Positions 39,197 through 49,188 of a DNA stretch of 64,000 nucleotides are shown here, in pieces. A program made the translations under genes and the position numbers. The stretch comes from Roseobacter sp. MED193 (GTDB lineage: Bacteria; Pseudomonadota; Alphaproteobacteria; Rhodobacterales; Rhodobacteraceae): contig NZ_CH902583.1 in assembly GCF_000152965.1 (NCBI RefSeq), positions 927,343 to 991,342 on the forward strand, written 5' to 3'. Position 1 is the first letter of the stretch; each line of letters starts with the position of its first letter. The notes under the pieces were generated by a model. That model saw only the letters and a list, made by a program, of their open reading frames with translations. It did no database searches and was not told where the DNA came from.

Positions 39197-40915
39197 TTAA
39201 TTTGCTTGACGCCGCAGGAAAGCGGGAATTTCGATACGATCCTGCTCTGCATCCGTCGCTTGTTGCTGAACTGGCTGCGCCTGAGGGGCGGCTGCTGGCT
39301 GCTGAACAGGGGGCTGCTGTCGCACTGGCTGCGGTTTTGCAGCCTGGGTTTCCGCTGCACTGCCAGTCATCCGGTGGATCAGAGAATTCAGACCAAACCG
39401 GCGCTGTTCCGACTGAGGTTCAGCCTCCTGAGACGCAGATCCAGCAGAAGGGCGCTGCTGAGGTTGCTGCGCCGCAGAGGCCTGAACCCGGGCTTGCTGT
39501 TGCGGCGCGGGTTGAGCCATGGGCTGCTGACCCTGGGCACGGGCAGCGGCGGCCTGAAGGCGCACGATGGCATCAGCTGAGGGGGTTCCAGGTGCAGGTG
39601 CCTTAGGCGCAACAAAGGAGGCCTCGGGCTGCTCTTCAACAGCTTCTGCCTGAGGCTGGAAGGCCTGAACCTGCGGCTGATAGGCAGGCTGTGGCAACCC
39701 ATCCTGGCCGGTTTCCTCGATCTCTTCAAAAATGTCTTCGGCCTGCTCCTGCGCAGCAACCTGCTGCACATCGAGGCTCTCAAACAACGAGGGCTCCTGG
39801 GCCGCTGGCGCCGAGTCTGACGCAACCTGAGGTTGCTCCACGGGAGTATTCAATTCCAGCGGCGCAGAGCGGGGTTGCTCATTGCTGACAGATTTCTTCA
39901 GCGGAGCCGACATGGGCCGACGTGGGACCGGCATTTCAGTCATCACTTCGGTTGCATCAATACCGGTCGCCACAACGGAAACCCGCATCTTGCCTTCCAT
40001 TGCCGTATCCAGGGTGGAGCCCACAATAATATTGGCCTCTGGATCCACCTCTTCGCGAATGCGGTTTGCTGCCTCGTCCAGTTCGAACAGCGTGAGATCA
40101 TGTGCGCCGGTAATGTTGATAAGCACACCCTTGGCGCCACGCAGGCTGATTTCATCAAGCAATGGGTTGGCAATTGCCTTTTCAGCGGCCTGAACAGCGC
40201 GATCTTCGCCCTCGGCCTCACCAGTGCCCATCATTGCCTTGCCCATCTCGTCCATTACGGCGCGCACGTCCGCAAAGTCGAGATTAATCAGGCCCGGACG
40301 TACCATCAGATCAGTCACGCCTTTGACGCCCTGATACAACACGTCATCGGCCATCGAGAAGGCCTCTGTGAAGGTGGTCTTTTCATTGGCCAAGCGGAAC
40401 AGGTTCTGGTTGGGAATGATAATAAGGGTATCAACGACCTTTTGCAGGGCTTCGACGCCCTCCTCGGCCTGCTTCATCCGCTTATTGCCTTCAAACTGGA
40501 AGGGCTTGGTGACAACACCGACGGTTAGCACACCCAGTTCCCGGGCGGCCTGCGCGATGATCGGCGCCGCACCCGTACCGGTGCCGCCCCCCATCCCAGC
40601 AGTGATAAAGCACATATGCGCGCCCGCCAGGTGGTCAACGATCTGTTCAATGCTTTCCTCAGCAGAGGCCGACCCAACAGAGGGGCGCGCCCCAGCACCA
40701 AGTCCCTCGGTGACTTTAACGCCCAATTGGATCCGGCTTTTTGCCGCGTTTTGTTGCAGGGCCTGAGCATCGGTATTGGCGACGACAAAATCGACACCTT
40801 CCAGCTCTTTTGCGATCATATTGTTGACCGCATTGCCACCTGCGCCACCGACACCGAACACGGTGATCTTAGGGGCCAGCTCTTCCTGCCCGGGCATCGA
40901 AAGGTTCAATGTCAT
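39197..40915 (-). CDS. ftsZ: Cell division protein FtsZ
   Basis: The tubulin-like GTPase FtsZ (572 residues), which forms the division ring. The GTP-binding core (about residues 16-320) carries '[11 protein letters not shown]' and the tubulin signature '[12 protein letters not shown]', with the T7 loop '[11 protein letters not shown]'. The C-terminal linker is long and low-complexity (Gln/Pro/Ala/Glu-rich, about 330-550), typical of alphaproteobacteria. The end '[13 protein letters not shown]' is the conserved peptide that binds FtsA and others. The upstream 375 bp holds hairpins; a terminator follows. Confident. Confidence 0.98.
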   Translation of the reverse strand: MTLNLSMPGQEELAPKITVFGVGGAGGNAVNNMIAKELEGVDFVVANTDAQALQQNAAKSRIQLGVKVTEGLGAGARPSVGSASAEESIEQIVDHLAGAHMCFITAGMGGGTGTGAAPIIAQAARELGVLTVGVVTKPFQFEGNKRMKQAEEGVEALQKVVDTLIIIPNQNLFRLANEKTTFTEAFSMADDVLYQGVKGVTDLMVRPGLINLDFADVRAVMDEMGKAMMGTGEAEGEDRAVQAAEKAIANPLLDEISLRGAKGVLINITGAHDLTLFELDEAANRIREEVDPEANIIVGSTLDTAMEGKMRVSVVATGIDATEVMTEMPVPRRPMSAPLKKSVSNEQPRSAPLELNTPVEQPQVASDSAPAAQEPSLFESLDVQQVAAQEQAEDIFEEIEETGQDGLPQPAYQPQVQAFQPQAEAVEEQPEASFVAPKAPAPGTPSADAIVRLQAAAARAQGQQPMAQPAPQQQARVQASAAQQPQQRPSAGSASQEAEPQSEQRRFGLNSLIHRMTGSAAETQAAKPQPVRQQPPVQQPAAAPQAQPVQQQATDAEQDRIEIPAFLRRQAN

Positions 40916-41290
40916 GCTCTTTCCGCCTGTTACTCAGCCCTCCCGCAAGGGCTATTCCTATTTTCCGCCTTAATCCTACCGTGAAGGCGGAGTCTCGTCA
41001 TCCCAAAAAACGAAATCTGCCACAAAATATGGCCCATTACTTAGATAAAACCCGCAAAACTCCGCTTACGCAGGCAGATTTGGTATAAACCCGCCAGCCT
41101 CACCACAATAGCATAGACACCCCAGCGGCATATCCACCAGGGGCACGGGTTCAAATTTAACGGTTGCCTTCTGCTCGGCAGTTCCACGTCGCTTTTGCGA
41201 CTGTTGAATCTTTTTTAACGGGTTTTCCCAGCCCTGTCACCCGGCGCAATCCAAGTTTTCCACAGGCTGGGGATATTTTTTTCGCCTCTG
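40916..41290. other. Leader and promoter region between ftsA and ftsZ
   Basis: No gene was recognised in these 375 bases. On the minus strand the ftsZ leader holds two stem-loops close to the start codon: AGCCCT-N6-AGGGCT (40936-40953) and CCGCCTT-N12-AAGGCGG (40965-40990). Further up are A/T-rich stretches suited to a promoter, but I cannot assign -35/-10 boxes with confidence. The length suggests that ftsZ has its own promoter. Confidence 0.55.
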
Positions 41291-42625
41291 TTACCAGTTA
41301 TCGCGGAACCAACGCACCGCTCGGCTCAGGGAACGGGCTGGGTAGCGATCAACCGGCGTCTCAAAATCCCACCACTCATCCTGCGGATGGGCGGCAAAGA
41401 GACAAAGACCAACCGCAGAGGCAAAGCCGGGGCCAGTGGCCGATTGTGGCAAGCCGTGCACCCGAAGTGGGCGCCCCAGTCTGACCTGTTGCCCCAGAAT
41501 ACGCGTCGCTAATCCGTCCAGCCCCAAGATCTGACTGGATCCGCCAGTCAGGACGATCTGCTGGCTCGGCAGGTATTCAAACCCGGCAGCATCCAGCCGT
41601 GTGCGCACCTCTTCCAGAATTTCCTCAACGCGGGGACGCATAATGCCAATCAGTTCCGCGCGGCTCACCGTGCGTCGATCATGCTCCCAATCGCCAGTAT
41701 CTCCGCCGATGTCGATCATATCGCGGTCATCCACCCCCGTGGCATGCACGCCTCCACAAAAGGTCTTGATCCGTTCGGCATTGGCCATAGGCACGCCCAG
41801 CCCCATCGAAATGTCACTGGTAATGTGGTCGCCGCCCATGCGCACCGCATCCGCATAGATCATGTGCTTTTTCATAAAAACCGAGATCGAGGTAGAGCCG
41901 CCGCCCATATCGATGCAGGCCGCCCCAAGCTCTTGTTCATCTTCGACCAGTGCCGCATAGCCTGAGGCATAGGCAGAGGAGGCAATGCCAGCAAGTTCCA
42001 GATCGCAGCGCTGAATGCAGCGCACCAGGTTTTGCACCGTGCCAGTATCTACCGTCAGCATGTGCATATCCACCGCCAGTGTCTGCCCCAGCTGTCCGCG
42101 CGGGTCTGCTAGACCAGAGCGATTGTCCAAAGCAAAGTTCACTGGCTGCGCGTGCAAGACTTCGCGGTCAGAACCATATTCCGGCACCTCACAGGCGGCC
42201 AAGACCTGGGCGATCTCCGTCTCAGAGACTTCCTGGCCGTCCAACTCCAGCCGGGCATCCAGACCATAGGAGCGTGGATTGGCGCCCGAAAAACTGGCAA
42301 TCACGTGATCCACCCGAACCCCGGCCATCTTTTGCGCCGCCTGCACAGCGGTGCGAATGGCGCGTTCGGTTTCTTGCATGGCGGTGATTTCGCCAAACTG
42401 CACCCCGCGCGATCGGGTGGTGGCCGCGCCAATCACCCGAAATCCCGACTGGCCAGCCAAGGAACCAATGGAGTTATCTTCGCTGAGCCGACCGGAGCCA
42501 TCAAAGCGCAACACTAGGCAGGCAATCTTTGAACTGCCGATATCCAGAATGGCCACAACACCGCGCTGCATCGCCTGACGGCGCATCTGCCGCATCGCGC
42601 GCTGGGACTGATACAGATCCGTCAT
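41291..42625 (-). CDS. ftsA: Cell division protein FtsA
   Basis: FtsA (444 residues), an actin-fold protein that tethers FtsZ to the membrane. N-terminal ATPase part ('VAILDIGSSKIACLV'), 1C/SHS2 domain, then 'AACIDMGGGSTSISVF' and 'ICLTGGSSQ'-type nucleotide motifs ('IVLTGGSSQILGL'). It ends in an amphipathic helix ('RSLSRAVRWFRDNW') fit for membrane targeting. The ATG start lies 1 bp after the ftsQ stop (TAG-G-ATG). Followed 375 bp later by ftsZ. Confidence 0.96.
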   Translation of the reverse strand: MTDLYQSQRAMRQMRRQAMQRGVVAILDIGSSKIACLVLRFDGSGRLSEDNSIGSLAGQSGFRVIGAATTRSRGVQFGEITAMQETERAIRTAVQAAQKMAGVRVDHVIASFSGANPRSYGLDARLELDGQEVSETEIAQVLAACEVPEYGSDREVLHAQPVNFALDNRSGLADPRGQLGQTLAVDMHMLTVDTGTVQNLVRCIQRCDLELAGIASSAYASGYAALVEDEQELGAACIDMGGGSTSISVFMKKHMIYADAVRMGGDHITSDISMGLGVPMANAERIKTFCGGVHATGVDDRDMIDIGGDTGDWEHDRRTVSRAELIGIMRPRVEEILEEVRTRLDAAGFEYLPSQQIVLTGGSSQILGLDGLATRILGQQVRLGRPLRVHGLPQSATGPGFASAVGLCLFAAHPQDEWWDFETPVDRYPARSLSRAVRWFRDNW

Positions 42626-42626
42626 C

Positions 42627-43517
42627 CTACAACCCACCCTCGTTCAATTCTCTGATGCGCCACCAGTTTTCCACTGCATTCTCCGTCATTCGAACTGTCG
42701 GCCGCGCCGCAATCCGCATATCCACCACTGCGACGTCGCGTTCCAGAAGATCCTGTACTTCGCTCACCACAATCACCCGTTCAAGCGCCTGGACTGGCCC
42801 ATCTTGCGGCAACATTATGCGTTGCCCCCGGTCCAGAACCACATCCCAACGGCGCTCACCAATCCGTACCAACCCCCGCAGCCGCTCGCCCAATGGACGT
42901 GCCGTGGCAATCAGCTCAAGGGCCTCCGGCGCCACCAGGTTCGCAGCGCCTCCTGCAATCAACGGCAGGTCTGGATGCATGGCGCGCCGGCCCAGCTCTG
43001 CCACATGGGCGCCAGTTTCATCGAGCAAGGCCAGCCCTTGGTGGTTGCGCCAAATCATCGCCGGGCTGCGCTCCTGCACATCAATTTGCAATACGCCACC
43101 AGGGCGAATACGCACATTTGCAGTCTTTACAGGCGCCAGGCTTTCTACCTGAATACGGATCTGCGCCAGGTCCAAATCAAAGGAACTCACGGGGAAGTCG
43201 AGTGGCACAACTTCGCGCACATCCTGTGCGACCGTGGCACCTGCCCCGTCCACCACCATGACATTGACCATGAACTCTGGTCGCTCTTCGATGGTGGCGC
43301 GCAGCGCTGCAAGGTGATCGCTCACCATGGCTCGTCGCGTCTCGTCCGCCAAAAAGGCACCGCCAGCCGCGAGCATCAAACACAGGGGCAGGCCAAACCT
43401 CAGGCCAAAGCGAATGCCTGGCGTCAGCATCCAGCGTTGCAAACGATACTTGAGGCGCGATGGCGCTGGATCAGCCTGGTTGTTTTTGCGCGTGATCCGA
43501 TCCTTTAACGTCCGCAT
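42627..43517 (-). CDS. ftsQ: Cell division protein FtsQ
   Basis: FtsQ (296 residues), a bitopic divisome protein. A basic cytoplasmic tail (residues 1-30) is followed by a membrane helix (about 36-57, '[19 protein letters not shown]') and a periplasmic POTRA domain ('[19 protein letters not shown]...[21 protein letters not shown]') plus the beta domain. The ATG follows GAGGAGGCATC and overlaps ddl by 13 nt. Sits between ddl and ftsA as in most dcw clusters. Confident. Confidence 0.94.
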   Translation of the reverse strand: MRTLKDRITRKNNQADPAPSRLKYRLQRWMLTPGIRFGLRFGLPLCLMLAAGGAFLADETRRAMVSDHLAALRATIEERPEFMVNVMVVDGAGATVAQDVREVVPLDFPVSSFDLDLAQIRIQVESLAPVKTANVRIRPGGVLQIDVQERSPAMIWRNHQGLALLDETGAHVAELGRRAMHPDLPLIAGGAANLVAPEALELIATARPLGERLRGLVRIGERRWDVVLDRGQRIMLPQDGPVQALERVIVVSEVQDLLERDVAVVDMRIAARPTVRMTENAVENWWRIRELNEGGL

Positions 43518-44425
43518 GATGCCTCCTCGACCAACCAGGCACAGAGCGCGCCAAACGATAGGCCACAATGTGCCGCCTGTTCAGGCGCCAATGAGGTCGG
43601 CGTCATGCCGGGTTGATTGTTAGTCTCCAGCAGGATCAACCCGTCAGCCCCCTTACTCTCATCCCAGCGTATATCGGTGCGGCTCAAGCCACGACATCCC
43701 AGGGCGCGATGGGCTCGCAGCGCGTAATCGAGGCAGAGATCGCGAATTTCAACTGGAATTTCCGCCGGGATCACATGGCGCGACCCACCGGGCTTATACT
43801 TGGCGTCATAATCATACCAGCCATCGGTCAGAATATCGGTCACCGCAAGCGCCCGATCTCCCAGCACCGAAACGCTCAACTCACGCCCCGGAGCGAAGGC
43901 CTCAACCAAGACCTCCTGTGGCATTTCAGGCGACAGTTGCGGCGGACCATTTGCAGCCTCATGCACCAGATAAATACCAACACTGGAGCCTTCGTTATTG
44001 GGCTTTACCACATAGGGCGGCGCCATGACGTGATCTGCCATCACCGCGTCCTTGTCATAAAGGCCGCTTTCCATGATCGGTAATCCCGCCTCATGGAACA
44101 CCATCTTGCTGCGCTGCTTGTCCATTGCCAAGGCTGAGGCCAGAACACCGGAATGCGTATAGGGAAGCCCCATCCATTCCAACAACCCCTGCACACATCC
44201 ATCCTCACCCCAACGACCATGCAGGGCATTAAAAACCACATCTGGCTTGATGGCCGTCAGCTGCACATAGAGGTCCGGACCGGCGTCCAGCTCTACAACT
44301 TCATATCCTTCGCCCCGTAGTGCGGCTGCGCATTCACGCCCACTGGACAAAGAGACCTCACGCTCAGCCGAAGGTCCGCCCAGTAGTACCGCCACTTTCG
44401 GGAGTGCTCTGCTCGACTCACCCAC
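43505..44425 (-). CDS. ddl: D-alanine--D-alanine ligase
   Basis: ATP-grasp ligase (306 residues) that joins two D-Ala for UDP-MurNAc-pentapeptide assembly in the cytosol. Typical pieces: '[21 protein letters not shown]' at the start, '[38 protein letters not shown]', '[18 protein letters not shown]', '[13 protein letters not shown]' and '[20 protein letters not shown]'. GTG start at 44425 after GAGGCG. A gap of 345 bp separates it from murB, so it may have its own promoter; the end overlaps ftsQ. Confidence 0.96.
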   Translation of the reverse strand: MGESSRALPKVAVLLGGPSAEREVSLSSGRECAAALRGEGYEVVELDAGPDLYVQLTAIKPDVVFNALHGRWGEDGCVQGLLEWMGLPYTHSGVLASALAMDKQRSKMVFHEAGLPIMESGLYDKDAVMADHVMAPPYVVKPNNEGSSVGIYLVHEAANGPPQLSPEMPQEVLVEAFAPGRELSVSVLGDRALAVTDILTDGWYDYDAKYKPGGSRHVIPAEIPVEIRDLCLDYALRAHRALGCRGLSRTDIRWDESKGADGLILLETNNQPGMTPTSLAPEQAAHCGLSFGALCAWLVEEASCGR

Positions 44426-44770
44426 GATAGCGCCTCAAATTAATCGGGCTTATGCCCTTGGTTATTGGAGCCTTCTAAAAACTGGCCCACATCGTCATCG
44501 GGTCGTTGCCCGTAGTCTGCCAGGGCGAAAGCCCCGGAATAGATCCCGTCTGCGGGCTGCCTAGGCCCCCAAAAGGGAAAACCCGCGCCGCAAAGCGTGG
44601 GATCGGCAAATGCCATCATAACGCCACAAGTCTTAGCGACTTATTAACATCACCTTTACCATGCTTAAGATCGTGCCTGCCTGCTGTCACGCCAAAACAA
44701 CCATAAGTCCCAAATCAAACCCATAGTGATTTGAAAAGGTGACGTGTTTCCAGATATCTCGACGTTTATC
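44426..44770. other. Gene-free gap between murB and ddl
   Basis: No gene, no convincing terminator and no assignable -35/-10 pair were seen in these 345 bases. The interval is longer than usual inside dcw operons, so a promoter for ddl-ftsQ-ftsA is possible. Confidence 0.5.
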
Positions 44771-45715
44771 TTACTGCTCTAACAGGGGTTCTCCGACCCT
44801 CATGATTTCCCACTGTAGCTCTATGCCGGAATTGGCGTAAACCTTTTTTCTGACATCTTCGCCCAAAGTTTCGAGATCTGCGGCAGTTGCGCCACCGGTA
44901 TTGATCATGAAATTTGAGTGCTTCTCACTCATCTGTGCGCCACCAATGCGCGCGCCGCGCAGCCCGGCGTCATCAATCACCTTCCAGGCCTTCAGATCTT
45001 GAACGTCATCCGCGCGCCCTGTTGAGGAAAACCCCGCTGGGTTGCGGAAGGTCGACCCAGCGGAACGTTCCTTGGTGGGCTGGGTTTCATCCCGCTTTTT
45101 CAGCTGTGCCTCCATCCGGGCATGCAGCGCCTCGGGCTCTGCAACCTCGGCCCTCAGGCAGGCTGAAACCAGCACCGCGCCCTCTGGCAGGGCGGTCTGA
45201 CGATACTGGAATTGGAGCTCCTCTGCCGTGATCTGGCGTAGCTCCCCCTGGCGTGTGACAATCTGGGCAGAGACAAAGTGATCCGCAATATAGGAGCCAT
45301 AGCAGCCAGCATTCATTCGCACCGCTCCACCAATGGAGCCCGGAATTGTACGCAGGAACGTGAGGTCGAGCCCCGCGTCCGCCGCCTTACGCGCCACATG
45401 AGCATCCAGCGCCGCCGCTCCGGCAGTGACCTGATTGCCGTTTGTCTCGATCGCATTGAAGCCGCGCCCAAGGCGGACCACCACCGCCCGCAAGCCCCCA
45501 TCTCGCACAATAAGGTTTGAGCCAACACCCATAGGAAACACAACCACTTCGGCAGGAAGTTCAGCCAGGAAGTGCCGCAGATCCTCAACATCAGCGGGCT
45601 GAAACAAATAGTCAGCCGCACCGCCAACCCGTAACCAGGTCAAATCCGACAAACTGCGGTTCTCGGTCAATCTGCCGCGTACGGATGGCATAGTTTTGGT
45701 TTTGAGTTCAGACAT
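44771..45715 (-). CDS. murB: UDP-N-acetylmuramate dehydrogenase
   Basis: MurB (314 residues), the FAD/NADPH reductase that turns UDP-GlcNAc-enolpyruvate into UDP-MurNAc. Type I features: '[12 protein letters not shown]', '[13 protein letters not shown]', the '[17 protein letters not shown]' loop, '[19 protein letters not shown]' (catalytic Ser in GSTF) and '[16 protein letters not shown]'. It starts right after the preceding small membrane gene (2 bp between stop and ATG), so it belongs to that operon. Confidence 0.96.
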   Translation of the reverse strand: MSELKTKTMPSVRGRLTENRSLSDLTWLRVGGAADYLFQPADVEDLRHFLAELPAEVVVFPMGVGSNLIVRDGGLRAVVVRLGRGFNAIETNGNQVTAGAAALDAHVARKAADAGLDLTFLRTIPGSIGGAVRMNAGCYGSYIADHFVSAQIVTRQGELRQITAEELQFQYRQTALPEGAVLVSACLRAEVAEPEALHARMEAQLKKRDETQPTKERSAGSTFRNPAGFSSTGRADDVQDLKAWKVIDDAGLRGARIGGAQMSEKHSNFMINTGGATAADLETLGEDVRKKVYANSGIELQWEIMRVGEPLLEQ

Positions 45716-45717
45716 AT

Positions 45718-46011
45718 TTATAGCCAGTCCCGCAAACGTAAGAGTTTATTGATCATCAGGCAAAAGCAGAAGCAAAGCAAAGTTGCAAGCCAAGTCACAG
45801 CTAGGAAAGCACCGGCAAAGGCAAATCCTATTCCGGTCCCATCGCCCCCTCCACCAGTTTCAAAGCTTGGTAAAACCGTAGCGTCGTAATCGTAAAGCCC
45901 AATCCCAGCCAAAATGAGCGTTGCTCCGGCGAAAATGGCAAGGAACCAACGGAGCTTGCCCACCAGTCCAAGCACTGCGGCGGCGACCAGAGGCAAAGCC
46001 AACCAAAACAT
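45718..46011 (-). CDS. Small membrane protein upstream of murB
   Basis: A 97-residue protein with about three hydrophobic helices (residues 3-17, 22-42 and 63-90) and a Gly-rich loop '[12 protein letters not shown]'. The late segment '[19 protein letters not shown]' is Cys-rich. No family recognised. It follows the second DUF2484 gene by 2 bp and precedes murB by 2 bp, a tightly packed operon position that suggests a cell-envelope role, which is inference only. Confidence 0.7.
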   Translation of the reverse strand: MFWLALPLVAAAVLGLVGKLRWFLAIFAGATLILAGIGLYDYDATVLPSFETGGGGDGTGIGFAFAGAFLAVTWLATLLCFCFCLMINKLLRLRDWL

Positions 46012-46013
46012 GA

Positions 46014-46282
46014 TTAGTTACCTTTACCGCCGAAAGTCGACGCCCCTAACCTGCGTAACCAGCGCCCCAGATAGACCACCGGCCAACGCAGCACACTCAT
46101 CCCCGCGCAGAGCACGCCCAGCCCCCACCAGGGGCCGTTTTCATAAACCACATATCCAAGTAGCGGAATGCCCAAGGCAATCAAGACATAGGCGCGACGC
46201 CAGTGATTGTCCTGGCTCGGCAGGATCGCAAAAGATTGGCCACCAAGGCCCAGACGGCGGCCAGCGTCAGCGACAGTGTCAT
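46014..46282 (-). pseudogene. DUF2484 family protein, frameshifted
   Basis: A DUF2484 membrane gene with a single-base deletion. From the ATG at 46282 (ATGA overlap with the previous stop) the frame reads 'MTLSLTLAAVWALVANL', then meets the break near 46230. One frame over, the family sequence resumes 'AILPSQDNHWRRAYVLIALG' to 'GPWWGLGVLCAGMSVLRWPVVYLGRWLRR' and the stop at 46014. The total of 269 nt is one short of 90 codons. Without repair only a 31-residue peptide would be made. The intact gene would encode about 89 residues with two to three helices. Sequence error or real mutation. Confidence 0.75.
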
Positions 46283-46524
46283 TGTGGCCCCTCCTTTGGC
46301 GACCGCCATTTCCCCCAGTAATACTTGATTGGGCGCCGATACATCGACCCGACAGCAAACAGGCCAAAGGCCACCGCCAGCCAGCCGAGCTCGATCCCCA
46401 TCCAGATCAACAGCACCGGTGCCAGAAACAGCAGGATGCGACCCGGCACAAAGTGCCGTTCAACCGGCAGCATCGCCACCGCCGTGGTGGCCAGAACCCA
46501 CAAAATTCCAGCGATCAGGCTCAC
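46279..46524 (-). CDS. DUF2484-like small membrane protein
   Basis: An 81-residue membrane protein beginning at GTG inside the permease stop (GTGA overlap). Two to three hydrophobic stretches ('LIAGILWVLATTAVAMLP', 'ILLFLAPVLLIWMGIELGWLAVAFGLFAVG') end in a basic tail with 'MYRRPIKYYWGKWRS'. The layout matches DUF2484-type proteins seen beside murB in Rhodobacteraceae, and it forms a tandem pair with the next gene. Function unknown. No GC or codon anomaly is evident. Confidence 0.7.
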   Translation of the reverse strand: MSLIAGILWVLATTAVAMLPVERHFVPGRILLFLAPVLLIWMGIELGWLAVAFGLFAVGSMYRRPIKYYWGKWRSPKEGPQ

Positions 46525-47744
46525 ATCCAGCCCCCGATAGCGGTGGCAAGCGCCAGAAGCGACAGCAGCAGCCCCACCACAGGAACCGCCATTGGCACCT
46601 GAAACGGTGCCTCGGGCTGGCGGCGCTTTTGAAGAATGAGAGCCAGGTTCACCAAGACAAAGACAGAGAGCAGTGTCGTTGATGTGGCCTCCGCCAATCG
46701 CGCGACCGGCAGCCAATAGGCGGCAACCAGAACCGCCACACCAATCATCACTGTGGCACGCACCGGGGTGCCAAAGCGCGGATGCGCATGGCGAAAGGCG
46801 GCCAAGCCGGTTGTCCGTCCGCCCAACCCATAGAGCACCCGCGAGGCCATGACGATCTGCGCCAACACCCCGTTCAAAGCCGCAAAAACCGCAATCGCTG
46901 ACAAAAAGCGCGCATTGCCCCCCTGCGACTGCTGCCAGACCAGCGCCAGCGGGCTCTGTGATCCGGCCAGTGCCTCCAGCGAAACCGTGCGCACCGCTGC
47001 CCAGCACACCAGCGCGTAGATCACCGAGGTCACAGCCAGCGAGAGTACAATCGCCTTGGGCAAAACGCGGGTTGGATCGCGCACTTCTTCGGCCATATTG
47101 ACGATGTCTTCAAACCCAATGAACGCAAAAAAGGCCAGTACCGCACCAAAGGCGATGCCGGTGGCGACCCCCGGCGTCACGAGGGCCTCAGTCAGCACCG
47201 GGGCGGCAAGCCAATCCGGGCTGGCGGAGGTGGAAAACCCCGCCCAGACCACCAGCGCCAGGCCCAGAACCTCGATCAGGGTAAAGACTGCCACCAGGGC
47301 AAAGCTCTCGAGCACGCCGACAATGGCAACCAGGATCAACGCCAGCCCCATGGCCACGATGGCAATCTCCGAGCCCAGCCCTGTGGCAGCCGCAAAATAG
47401 CCCGCGCCCCCGCGCAGCACCGCCCCGGCAGAGACGGTCCCGGCCAGCACCACCGCCAGCCCGACAAAAACGGCAAAATTCTTGGAGTTGAACCCCTGCC
47501 CCACATAGGCGGCTTCCCCTGCTGCCTCTGGCAGGCGCGAGGAAAATTCAGCGTAGGACAGCGCCGTTGGCGCTGCGATCACCCCGGCCAGCAAAAAGGC
47601 CAGCGGCGCCAAAACTCCGGCCTCCCCCGCGACTGCCCCCACCAGAACATAAATCCCCGCCCCCACCATGACGCCAATCCCATAGGCGGTCAAAAGACCT
47701 AATCCGATACGACGCTTCAGGTGTTCGCTGCTGGACTGGCTCAT
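46521..47744 (-). CDS. APC family amino acid permease
   Basis: A transporter of 407 residues with about twelve membrane helices, of the amino acid-polyamine-organocation superfamily. The N-terminal signature 'IGLGLLTAYGIGVMVGAGIYVLVGAVAG' holds the unwound G-x-G-I helix-1 motif. 'FFAFIGFEDIVNMAEEVRDPTRVLP' (helix 6 and following loop) and 'VLYGLGGR' are also typical. Substrate not predictable. It lies 29 bp after murC and directly before the DUF2484 pair, an unusual guest in the dcw cluster. The flanking genes overlap, so it is transcribed with them. Confidence 0.88.
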   Translation of the reverse strand: MSQSSSEHLKRRIGLGLLTAYGIGVMVGAGIYVLVGAVAGEAGVLAPLAFLLAGVIAAPTALSYAEFSSRLPEAAGEAAYVGQGFNSKNFAVFVGLAVVLAGTVSAGAVLRGGAGYFAAATGLGSEIAIVAMGLALILVAIVGVLESFALVAVFTLIEVLGLALVVWAGFSTSASPDWLAAPVLTEALVTPGVATGIAFGAVLAFFAFIGFEDIVNMAEEVRDPTRVLPKAIVLSLAVTSVIYALVCWAAVRTVSLEALAGSQSPLALVWQQSQGGNARFLSAIAVFAALNGVLAQIVMASRVLYGLGGRTTGLAAFRHAHPRFGTPVRATVMIGVAVLVAAYWLPVARLAEATSTTLLSVFVLVNLALILQKRRQPEAPFQVPMAVPVVGLLLSLLALATAIGGWM

Positions 47745-47773
47745 GGGGGAATTCCTTTGGCTCTATTGGTGGA

Positions 47774-49186
47774 TCATTTCTTTTGCAAACGCTCCGGCAG
47801 GCCATTGGCCCAGGCGCTGATTGTCCCAGCCCCAAGGCAGACCACCATATCACCGGGGCGCGCCTGTTCGCGCACCAGGCGCTCCAGATCATCCTCATCC
47901 AAAAGGGCGCGGGCATGACGATGGCCATGACGGATCATGCCGGCCACCAGATCATCGCGGCTGGCACCAGAAATAGGATCCTCACCGGCTGCAAAGACTT
48001 CGGCGATGGCAACCACGTCGGCCTCGTTGAAACAGGCGCAGAAATCTTCAAACAGATCTGACAGGCGCGAATAGCGATGGGGCTGATGCACGGCGATGAC
48101 CCGCGCGCCCGGCGTATCGGCAATGGCTTGGCGCGCAGCTTTCAGCACCGCGGCAATCTCAACCGGGTGATGGCCATAGTCGTCGATTATGGTGACGCCG
48201 TCCACTTCACCGACCTTGGTAAAGCGGCGATTGACGCCGCCAAAATTGGCCAGGGCCTCGCGGATCTCATTGGTGTTCATCCCCAGATGCCGGGCCACAG
48301 CCACTGCTGACAGGGCGTTGGAAACGTTGTGATCCCCTGGCATCGGCAGGCTACATCCCTCGATCACCTGACCCTCGGCCTGCAGATGGATGTCAAAATG
48401 CGCCACACCAGCCTTATAGGTGAGATTGGTCGCACGCACATCGGCCTGAGCATTGAACCCATAGGTGACAACGCGGCGATCGGTGATCCGCCCCACCAGG
48501 GCCTGCACCTCGGCGTGATCGGAGCAACAGACTGCCACGCCGTAAAAGGGAATATTAGAGACAAACTCGTGAAAGCCATCCCGCAGCCTGTCAAAATCCC
48601 CCCAATGCTCCATGTGCTCGGGGTCAATATTGGTCACCACCGCAATGGTCGCAGGCAGGCGATTAAAGGTGCCGTCGCTCTCGTCGGCCTCCACCACCAT
48701 CCATTCGCCCTGCCCCATGCGGGCATTCGATCCATAGGCATGGATAATGCCGCCGTTGACAACAGTAGGGTCAAATTTGCCCGCCACCATGAGCTCTGCC
48801 ATCATGGTTGTGGTGGTGGTTTTGCCATGGGTGCCGCCAATGGCGATATTGGATTTGAGCCGCATCAGCTCGGCCAGCATCTCGGCCCGGCGCACCACCG
48901 GCAGGCCCCGACGGCGGGCCTCGTCCAACTCGGGATTGCCCGGTTTGATGGCAGAGGAAATCACCACGACCTCGGCCTCGGTCAGGTTTGCGGCCTGCTG
49001 TCCTTCAAAGACCAGCGCGCCCAGTTTTTCCAGCCGCTGGGTGATCTTGGAGGATTTCAAATCCGAGCCCTGCACCACATAGCCCAGGTTCAGCAGCACC
49101 TCGGCGATGCCGGACATACCGATGCCGCCAATGCCAACAAAATGGATCGGGCCTACATCACCGGGCAGTTTGGTTGCTGGGGTCAT
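47774..49186 (-). CDS. murC: UDP-N-acetylmuramate--L-alanine ligase
   Basis: MurC (470 residues) adds L-Ala to UDP-MurNAc using ATP. Sequence landmarks: the UDP-binding '[16 protein letters not shown]', ATP loop '[16 protein letters not shown]', the lysine-carbamate region 'EADESDGTF', '[13 protein letters not shown]', '[13 protein letters not shown]' and the C-terminal '[14 protein letters not shown]' typical of MurC. Two bases separate its start from the murG stop. Confident. Confidence 0.97.
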   Translation of the reverse strand: MTPATKLPGDVGPIHFVGIGGIGMSGIAEVLLNLGYVVQGSDLKSSKITQRLEKLGALVFEGQQAANLTEAEVVVISSAIKPGNPELDEARRRGLPVVRRAEMLAELMRLKSNIAIGGTHGKTTTTTMMAELMVAGKFDPTVVNGGIIHAYGSNARMGQGEWMVVEADESDGTFNRLPATIAVVTNIDPEHMEHWGDFDRLRDGFHEFVSNIPFYGVAVCCSDHAEVQALVGRITDRRVVTYGFNAQADVRATNLTYKAGVAHFDIHLQAEGQVIEGCSLPMPGDHNVSNALSAVAVARHLGMNTNEIREALANFGGVNRRFTKVGEVDGVTIIDDYGHHPVEIAAVLKAARQAIADTPGARVIAVHQPHRYSRLSDLFEDFCACFNEADVVAIAEVFAAGEDPISGASRDDLVAGMIRHGHRHARALLDEDDLERLVREQARPGDMVVCLGAGTISAWANGLPERLQKK

Positions 49187-49188
49187 AT

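Noticed and set aside
46279-47007. Long frame of 242 codons spanning the permease and first DUF2484 gene
   Set aside because: Only its last 81 codons read as a real membrane protein; the rest is antiphase to the permease. The GTG at 46524 is the sensible start.
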